Assembly: GCA_902803275.1 (NCBI GenBank)
Contig: CADCPE010000039.1
Location: 1-7,020 of the forward strand
DNA from: an uncultured Erysipelotrichaceae bacterium
GTDB lineage: Bacteria > Bacillota_I > Bacilli_A > Erysipelotrichales > Erysipelotrichaceae
DNA length: 7,020 nt
Direction: 5' to 3'
Shown: positions 1-4,502 of the stretch, piece by piece
Position numbering within the stretch: position 1 is the stretch's first letter
Layout of the letters: every line of letters starts with the position of its first letter
Position numbers and translations under genes: made by a program
Notes under the pieces: generated by a model
What the model saw: only the letters and a program-made list of their open reading frames with translations
Databases searched by the model: none
Told to the model about the DNA's origin: nothing

Positions 1-39
1 CAGGAAAACAAACATCACCAGTTTAATAATCTTTTTCAT
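1..39 (-). CDS. Start of an exported protein, probably a lipoprotein (cut by window edge)
   Basis: Only the first 13 codons are visible, reading MKKIIKLVMFVFL. A positively charged MKK followed by a hydrophobic run is the beginning of a signal peptide. The start at 39 is supported by AGGAG at 46-50 with a 6-base spacer. The preceding DUF6273 lipoprotein gene stops at 53-55, so the gap is 13 bases and its Shine-Dalgarno site almost touches that stop codon. The two genes are therefore probably co-transcribed. The N-terminus resembles that of the upstream lipoprotein (MKKLLMLFL), so a tandem paralogue is plausible, but the lipobox and mature protein lie outside the window. Confidence 0.72.
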   Translation of the reverse strand, partial: MKKIIKLVMFVFL

Positions 40-52
40 AAAAATCTCCTTA

Positions 53-1273
53 CTATTTTATTTTAATCCACATTGCCGGTCTGATAAACAGCGGTACATA
101 TGTGAAATAATTGAATACCTGTCCATCTGCGCTGATATAAGTCACCTGATTGCCCCATTTCGGATCGGCAGTCGACAGTGTTCTTGTCATCCAGGCTCCG
201 CCTAAGGTCCTGGAATCATAGAAACCGGTACCGTTATCCTGAACAGCCTTTGTGACATAGGCGATCCATTGGGAATTCTTAGGCATCTCTGAGTACGGAT
301 AGCTTGGATCATCAGAAGGTTCACTTGCTTCGCCGAAATATCCTTCTACTTCTTCAAATGAAAGCAGGAAGACTCTGTCATCAGTCTGCGGATCATCGCT
401 TCTGTGCTGATCGGCCATCTGGGAATATGCCGCATTACCCTCGTCGTGGAATCCGCCCCAGTATTTAAGCAGCTGTTCATTGGCCGCCTTGTTCTGGTTG
501 CGGGTGATCTCTATCATATCGATCTCCTCTTCAGTAAAACAGCTCAGGAATCCCTCAGGATCGTTGAGGAAAGCTCTTACTGAACAATTCTCCCAGCTGA
601 CACTGTCAAGATCTTCCTGATTGGGATTAGTGTTGAAACAGAAGGAATCGATCAGCTTGTCGCAGATAATGAACAGCCTGTCATCTTTTCTGTCGATCAC
701 TCTCCACTTGATCGGTTCAGTCCTGTCGTTGCCCGGAGACATTTCGTATTCGCCCATTGCGACCATGTCGCCTATCTGTGCTTTATCGAAGTCCACGCAG
801 TCATAGGCACCTCTTTTGATCTTTTCCAGCATTTCCAGAGAGACGCTCTCATAGACTTCGTTGAAAACAGGGTCATCTTCCGGAAACCACAGTCTGTTTC
901 CGTTTCTCCTGTATTCCTTTTCAATACCGTCTATGGTGACTTTATCTTCAGTGAAGGATATCTCTTTAGGTTCTCCTCTCATCGGATAATAAGTGCCTTC
1001 AGCGTTTTCATCAAGCTGTATATATGTGATCTCGCCATAGTCAACGGTTGCCATCTCAAGCAGATTGATCGGATTGCCATAAAAGTCTTCGATCATGTTG
1101 AACTCTTCAACATATTCGCCGTCCTGATCTCCGATGTATTTCAAAACCCAGATACCATCAGGCAGTGATGTTTCTTCTTTTTTATTACCGTCATTTCCGC
1201 CTTCCTTTGATCCGCAGCCGAAAAGCGCCAGGATCATCATCAGGCTAAGAAACAGCATTAAAAGCTTTTTCAT
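53..1273 (-). CDS. DUF6273 domain-containing lipoprotein
   Basis: Predicted surface lipoprotein of 406 residues. The signal peptide MKKLLMLFLSLMMILALFGC ends in a lipobox with Cys20 as the lipidation site, followed by a Gly/Asn/Lys/Glu-rich linker to about residue 37. Residues about 40-130 form a small beta-rich domain (begins DGIWVLKYI, ends near NGNRLWF) that looks lipocalin-like, though this is a weak call. Residues about 167-404 match DUF6273 as I know it: PIKWRVIDRKDDRLFIICDK (187-206), the W-x-x-x-S-V-R-x-F-L-N segment near 227-237, the FTEEEIDMI stretch, DRVFLLSFEEVEGYF (299-313), WMTRT (361-365) and the closing FIRPAMWIKIK. The biochemical role of DUF6273 is unknown; it is common in secreted proteins of Bacillota. 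The start at 1273 has GGAGGA at 1281-1286 with a 7-base spacer. It follows the LuxR-type regulator gene with 66 bases between them and has its own promoter there. Confidence 0.9.
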   Translation of the reverse strand: MKKLLMLFLSLMMILALFGCGSKEGGNDGNKKEETSLPDGIWVLKYIGDQDGEYVEEFNMIEDFYGNPINLLEMATVDYGEITYIQLDENAEGTYYPMRGEPKEISFTEDKVTIDGIEKEYRRNGNRLWFPEDDPVFNEVYESVSLEMLEKIKRGAYDCVDFDKAQIGDMVAMGEYEMSPGNDRTEPIKWRVIDRKDDRLFIICDKLIDSFCFNTNPNQEDLDSVSWENCSVRAFLNDPEGFLSCFTEEEIDMIEITRNQNKAANEQLLKYWGGFHDEGNAAYSQMADQHRSDDPQTDDRVFLLSFEEVEGYFGEASEPSDDPSYPYSEMPKNSQWIAYVTKAVQDNGTGFYDSRTLGGAWMTRTLSTADPKWGNQVTYISADGQVFNYFTYVPLFIRPAMWIKIK

Positions 1274-1309
1274 TAGAAAATCCTCCTGTATTTATCTTAA
1301 TTCATCATT

Positions 1310-1339
1310 TTTATATATGACACGTCACAAATGTGACAA
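1310..1339 (-). promoter_or_regulatory. Promoter of the DUF6273 lipoprotein gene
   Basis: On the minus strand, TTGTCA (1339-1334) matches the -35 consensus at five of six positions. TATAAA (1315-1310) lies 18 bases downstream; TATATA with a 16-base spacer is an alternative. Predicted transcription start is near 1303, giving a leader of about 30 bases before the start codon at 1273. This is the best-matching sigma-A-type promoter in the window. Its -35 box lies within a perfect dyad (separate entry). Confidence 0.6.
1318..1337. promoter_or_regulatory. Candidate operator: TGAC/GTCA half-site cluster
   Basis: GTCACA (1324-1329) and TGTGAC (1332-1337) form a perfect 6-base inverted repeat with a 2-base spacer. 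A further TGAC at 1318-1321 makes a second inverted pair with GTCA at 1324-1327, also with a 2-base spacer. The cluster overlaps the -35 box of the lipoprotein promoter and starts two bases past the stop codon of the regulator gene. The central spacer is too short for a good RNA hairpin and no U-tract follows on the minus strand, so a protein-binding site is more likely than a terminator. The neighbouring LuxR-type protein is the obvious candidate ligand, but this is inference. Confidence 0.45.
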
Positions 1340-2653
1340 CTATTCCTTATAGATAAGGGTGATCAGGCCGACTCTGCTGCTGACGCCACACTTCTCATAT
1401 ATTGAAGAGATGTGTCTTTGCAGGGTGCGTCGTGAAATAAACAGCTCTTCAGCCATCTGTTCGACCTTGGCTTCCGGCTTAAGCAGTTCGTAGAAAACAT
1501 CCTTCTCTCTATCGGTCAGTTCATATTTTCTGATGAATTCTTCAAGATCGGGTTTTCTGTTCTCGATTATCCTGTTTCTGTTTTCAACAACGATCAGTAT
1601 GACGATCATGATTATGACAAGGATATTTATTATGATCTCGATGGATAGGGAGAAATCCATTTTCCAGAAAAGAGCCAGGATGATACTGACGCCTCCGTCA
1701 ATGATCCTTCCCATGCATGCCCAGAAAGACTGATGCTTCTTGTTCAATGAGATCCTCCAGAAAACCAGGTTATAGTAGGAGATTGTCAGTCCCAGTTCCA
1801 GGTAGAATATGATCATTGCCAGATTCAGATATAGGCCGGCAGAAAGAAGGATCAGAGATATTATCGATAAAAGAGCTGCCATCAAAACAGACAGCTGGTC
1901 ATAAAGACCTTTGAATCGATCATGAAAATATCCGAAACCAAGATATCCCGGGATCAGAAAAAGTCTTGGCCAGGTATAGATGTCTATGGTTTCCAACTGC
2001 TGAGCTGTCAGGATGTTTTCCATCCTGTTGTCAAAGCAGAAGACCAGAAAGATGATGCCTGCAGTTATGAATATCGGCAGGATATCTATCATCTGTACAG
2101 CTGATACTTTTAGGCTGCTCTTCTTTGATTCAAAGCGTTCCTTACAGCAGATGAAAAACAGCATCACGCAGACATCGATGATAAATATGTACAGAATGGG
2201 GATACCGATGCAGATCTGCAGAAGCCACTGCATGAAGACCGCCAGGCTCATCGCGATCCCCATGGTCATTCCCGGCTTTCTATCATCCAACAAGGACAGC
2301 GCCATGCAGGTATAGAAAAAGCCGCCGAAGAAGCCCAGGAATGTTCCGACGATCGGAGCCAGTACCATAAAGACTGCTTCGATCTTTATCAGCAGAGCAC
2401 TCAGCAGCACGATGGTGTTGATGATGGCTGCATACAAGGGGAAACTTCTTTTTTTATAGACATCATAAAAAACGGCATAAAAGACAAAACCCATAGTCAC
2501 GCAGAACATATCCACATAATAAAGGATCAGCTGTGCTTTTCCATCAACGATTCCTGATGCTTCGTGGTTAATGGCAGTCAAAAGTGTCATATACATGAAC
2601 ATGTACAGACTGAAACTGACGATCATAAACCTGCGTCTGTCTTTAAACATCAT
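1340..2653 (-). CDS. Membrane-embedded LuxR-type transcriptional regulator
   Basis: With the start chosen here the protein has 437 residues. Residues about 10-356 hold roughly 12 hydrophobic segments, with a longer polar stretch (about 171-187) near the middle, an arrangement like a 6+6 MFS transporter fold. A charged linker rich in Asn, Arg and Glu leads into a C-terminal LuxR/GerE helix-turn-helix (379-437): LTDREKDVFYELL, then QMAEELFISRRTLQRHISSI, then YEKCGVSSRVGLITLIY. The likely role is a one-component sensor that detects a ligand in the membrane and binds DNA on the cytoplasmic side. LuxR proteins with MFS-like N-termini are known, notably in Actinomycetota such as Eggerthella; ligands are mostly unknown. 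The frame stays open up to an ATG at 2719, but codons there spell an intrinsic terminator, so I start at 2653 (2650 and 2626 are alternatives). None of these starts has a good Shine-Dalgarno site. It probably regulates the downstream lipoprotein gene. Confidence 0.85.
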   Translation of the reverse strand: MMFKDRRRFMIVSFSLYMFMYMTLLTAINHEASGIVDGKAQLILYYVDMFCVTMGFVFYAVFYDVYKKRSFPLYAAIINTIVLLSALLIKIEAVFMVLAPIVGTFLGFFGGFFYTCMALSLLDDRKPGMTMGIAMSLAVFMQWLLQICIGIPILYIFIIDVCVMLFFICCKERFESKKSSLKVSAVQMIDILPIFITAGIIFLVFCFDNRMENILTAQQLETIDIYTWPRLFLIPGYLGFGYFHDRFKGLYDQLSVLMAALLSIISLILLSAGLYLNLAMIIFYLELGLTISYYNLVFWRISLNKKHQSFWACMGRIIDGGVSIILALFWKMDFSLSIEIIINILVIIMIVILIVVENRNRIIENRKPDLEEFIRKYELTDREKDVFYELLKPEAKVEQMAEELFISRRTLQRHISSIYEKCGVSSRVGLITLIYKE

Positions 2654-2686
2654 TTCTATTATAAAACCTGAAATATCCGAAATAAA
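2653..2686 (-). promoter_or_regulatory. Possible promoter of the LuxR-type regulator gene
   Basis: A perfect TATAAT lies at 2663-2658 on the minus strand, only 4 bases before the proposed start codon at 2653. Transcription starting about 7 bases downstream would yield a leaderless or nearly leaderless message beginning at the paired ATGs (2653 and 2650), which would fit the absence of a Shine-Dalgarno site. The -35 position (2686-2681, TTTATT, 17-base spacer) is a poor match and coincides with the terminator tail of the kinase gene. Confidence 0.3.
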
Positions 2687-2704
2687 AAAGGCGCCAAGCG
2701 CCTT
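2681..2704 (-). terminator. Intrinsic terminator of the ROK kinase gene
   Basis: Read on the minus strand, AAGGCGC (2704-2698), a 3-base loop and GCGCCTT (2694-2688) form a 7-base-pair GC-rich stem. The run TTTTTT (2689-2684) follows, partly from the stem itself. The hairpin begins 15 bases after the kinase stop codon (2722-2720). On the plus strand no T-tract follows, so it acts in one direction. It also argues against starting the regulator gene at 2719. Confidence 0.85.
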
Positions 2705-2719
2705 GAAACAGATGTGCAT

Positions 2720-3613
2720 CTAATTCATCGTATAGGTTATATAGGCACCGATGAGATTGGCATCGTTGCTGAAGGTACACGGAACGATATCGACATCAAA
2801 CGGGATCTTAAAGTGAGCTACTGCAGAATTGGCTTTGACCATTTCGAATTTTTCCCTGATCTTTTCAGTTACGATCGGCTGTCTGCTTATCCCGCCGCCT
2901 ATAGCGACTTTTTCAAGATCCAGTATCCAGCACAGATTGTAGATCTGAACGGCGATATTCAGACACAGTTCGTCAAACGCCTCCTGAGCCAGCGGATCCT
3001 CACAAAGAAGTTCAAAGAATTGCCGTCCGCTGATCTTTTCTTCACTGCCTTTCTTTGCAGCGTAGTTTTCCAGCAGCGCACGGGTCGAGCAGACATTGGC
3101 CATGGTCGCATCGCTTTGATCATACCTGCTTGCCTCTGTTATGACAAAGCTCAGTTCACCGGCTGTAAAATGAGGACCTCTTACGATCTTTGAATCTATG
3201 ATCAGACCGCCGCCGATACCGGTACCGATAATGTAGACAGCTCCATTTGTACAGCCTTTAAGCGAGCCTTGATAGAACTCGGCCAGAACAGCTGCCTTGC
3301 CGTCGTTTTCCAGCACGACTTTGCATCCGCACTTTTCTTCCAGCAGTCTTCCGACATCGGTTCCATGATTATACAAAAGGCCTCCGCCTCCGTTGCAGCG
3401 TCCGTTTTTCACATCGATGAATCCGGGCAGAGACATTGCGATACCTTCGACTTCATCCCTGTATTGAGAATAGATACCGAATATCACATCGGCGAACTGT
3501 TCGAAAGTATCCATTGGAGTAGGAACATAGCCCTTATGAGTAAAGTTCATTTTCTCATCGGTAACGGCATATTTTATCTCTGTTCCCCCAACATCAAAAG
3601 TCAGCAGCTTCAT
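2720..3613 (-). CDS. ROK-family sugar kinase (zinc-less type)
   Basis: Cytoplasmic ATP-dependent kinase of 297 residues, the usual ROK length without an N-terminal DNA-binding domain, so a kinase rather than a ROK repressor. Visible motifs are the phosphate-binding loop DVGGTEIK (7-14), SLPGFID (61-67), ENDGKAA (102-108) with Asp104 as the probable catalytic base, GTGIGGGLI (130-138), AGEL (151-154) and the nucleotide-binding VAIGGGIS (236-243). The ROK zinc signature is absent: the His normally following the GE motif is Phe156, and no CxCGxxGCxE cluster follows. This resembles the beta-glucoside-kinase/BglK-like branch, but the substrate (glucose, a beta-glucoside, N-acetylmannosamine or other) cannot be read from the sequence and no sugar transporter is adjacent. 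The start at 3613 has GGAGG at 3622-3626 with an 8-base spacer. The gene is monocistronic, ends at its own terminator and is divergent from the nucleoside phosphorylase gene. Confidence 0.9.
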   Translation of the reverse strand: MKLLTFDVGGTEIKYAVTDEKMNFTHKGYVPTPMDTFEQFADVIFGIYSQYRDEVEGIAMSLPGFIDVKNGRCNGGGGLLYNHGTDVGRLLEEKCGCKVVLENDGKAAVLAEFYQGSLKGCTNGAVYIIGTGIGGGLIIDSKIVRGPHFTAGELSFVITEASRYDQSDATMANVCSTRALLENYAAKKGSEEKISGRQFFELLCEDPLAQEAFDELCLNIAVQIYNLCWILDLEKVAIGGGISRQPIVTEKIREKFEMVKANSAVAHFKIPFDVDIVPCTFSNDANLIGAYITYTMN

Positions 3614-3716
3614 GGTCTCACCCTCCGTTGTCTATTCTGTCTGTTAACATAATTATACAACTGCACAGATATCCTGCTGTTCTATAATGGAATCATAAGG
3701 ACGGCAAGACATAATT
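3614..3716. promoter_or_regulatory. Divergent control region of kinase and phosphorylase genes
   Basis: The 103 bases between the two start codons hold a TATAAT for each direction: 3657-3652 on the minus strand for the kinase and 3683-3688 on the plus strand for the phosphorylase. Neither has a convincing -35 box at 16-18 bases; TGCACA at 3662-3667 is a possible plus-strand one but only 15 bases away. The 10-mer ACATAATTAT occurs twice in the same orientation, at 3647-3656 over the kinase -10 and at 3709-3718 over the phosphorylase start. Its core ATAATTAT is self-complementary, so these could be paired binding sites, although such AT-rich words also arise by chance. Confidence 0.5.
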
Positions 3717-4463
3717 ATGAAACAGGCTCACATTCAGTTAGATGAAACAGTGAAAGCGCCATGCGCACTAATGCCCGGAGATCCCAAAAGAGTTGATGTG
3801 ATCGCAAAGTATCTTGATGACGTGAAAGAACTGACATTCAACCGGGAATACCGCTCGATCATCGGGACATATAAAGGCATGAAAGTCATCGGCATCTCTA
3901 CCGGCATGGGCGGCTCCTCAGTGGCGATCGCCATCGAAGAATTAAAGAATATCGGCGTTCACACCATGATGCGTATCGGTTCAGCCGGAGCGCTGCAGAA
4001 AGGGATCGACCTCGGTGATCTGATAATCTGTGAGGGAGCAGTAAGAGAAGACGGTGCATCCAGAGCGTATATCGATGAGAGATATCCGGCTGTTCCTGAT
4101 CATCGCCTGATAAACCACTGCGCAGATATCGCAACCGAAAAAGGATACAGGCATCATACCGGTATAGTTCTTTCTCATGAATCCTTCTATTATGATGAAG
4201 ATGCCCAGGATTGCGAAAAATGGTCAAAAAAAGGCGTCCTGGCTACCGATTTTGAAACAGCGGCATTGTACACGGTAGGCAGATTGAGAAAGATCCACAC
4301 TGCTTCCATCTTGAACAATGTCGTACTGTGGGGTGAAGACACTCAGGATTCGATCGGTTCCTACCAGGATGGCCAGAACCTTACAGCCCGCGGTGAGGAA
4401 AAAGAGATCACCGTTGCCCTGGAAGCGATGTACAGACTGGAACAGGAGCTTGGCAAACAGTGA
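3717..4463 (+). CDS. Nucleoside phosphorylase, uridine-phosphorylase-like
   Basis: Cytoplasmic NP-I family enzyme of 248 residues (PNP_UDP_1 fold). It splits a nucleoside with phosphate into a free base and ribose 1-phosphate for salvage. Motifs are LMPGDPKRV (18-26, phosphate binding), FNREYRS (41-47), STGMGGSSVAIAIEEL (61-76), RIGSAGALQ (86-94), AVREDGAS (108-115), YPAVPD (123-128) and DFETAALYTVGRLR (178-191), in which Glu180 should hold the ribose. Order and spacing follow Udp-type enzymes. By-eye alignment puts Phe157 at the E. coli Udp Phe162 position, but Glu161 and Ala163 where Udp has Gln166 and Arg168, the uracil-reading pair, so base specificity is uncertain and no symbol is given. 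The ATG at 3717 matches family N-termini. The only Shine-Dalgarno-like sequence, AAGGA (3697-3701), is 15 bases away, unusually far; an in-frame TAA at 3696-3698 excludes a longer ATG start. Confidence 0.9.
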   Translation: MKQAHIQLDETVKAPCALMPGDPKRVDVIAKYLDDVKELTFNREYRSIIGTYKGMKVIGISTGMGGSSVAIAIEELKNIGVHTMMRIGSAGALQKGIDLGDLIICEGAVREDGASRAYIDERYPAVPDHRLINHCADIATEKGYRHHTGIVLSHESFYYDEDAQDCEKWSKKGVLATDFETAALYTVGRLRKIHTASILNNVVLWGEDTQDSIGSYQDGQNLTARGEEKEITVALEAMYRLEQELGKQ

Positions 4464-4467
4464 ACAA

Positions 4468-4493
4468 AGGAGCTGACAAGCTCCTGTTTTTTT
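4468..4493 (+). terminator. Intrinsic terminator between convergent genes
   Basis: AGGAGCT (4468-4474), a GACA loop and AGCTCCT (4479-4485) form a perfect 7-base-pair stem. One G and then seven Ts (4487-4493) follow, a good terminator for the phosphorylase gene, whose stop codon ends 4 bases before the stem. Read on the minus strand the same stem is followed by TTTGTT, so it may weakly terminate the convergent zinc-ribbon gene, whose stop is at 4505-4503. The whole convergent gap is 39 bases and no other terminator is visible in it. Confidence 0.88.
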
Positions 4494-4502
4494 ATAAAAC
4501 TC

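Noticed and set aside
1324..1337. The dyad as a terminator for the LuxR-type gene
   Set aside because: The loop is only 2 bases, the stem short, and the minus-strand sequence after it lacks a U-tract.
1324..1337. The dyad as a CRP/FNR-type site
   Set aside because: The half-sites resemble TGTGA/TCACA, but they are in the opposite order and the spacing is 2 bases rather than the 6 of CRP sites.
2654..2719. 22-residue N-terminal extension of the LuxR-type regulator
   Set aside because: Codons in the extension are the stem-loop and U-tract of the kinase terminator, and the ATG at 2719 has no Shine-Dalgarno site. Kept as an alternative in the findings.
2714..3193. Plus-strand open frame of 159 codons
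   Set aside because: It lies entirely antisense to the ROK kinase, whose motifs are clear. It has no domain-like sequence, and its start sits in the terminator/stop region without a convincing ribosome-binding site.
3269..3652. Plus-strand open frame of 127 codons
   Set aside because: It is antisense to the 5' half of the kinase gene and its control region, with no recognisable motif.
3898..4227. Minus-strand open frame of 109 codons, Arg/Leu-rich
   Set aside because: It is antisense to the phosphorylase. The composition (runs of RLRYLRS and similar) is typical of a shadow frame.
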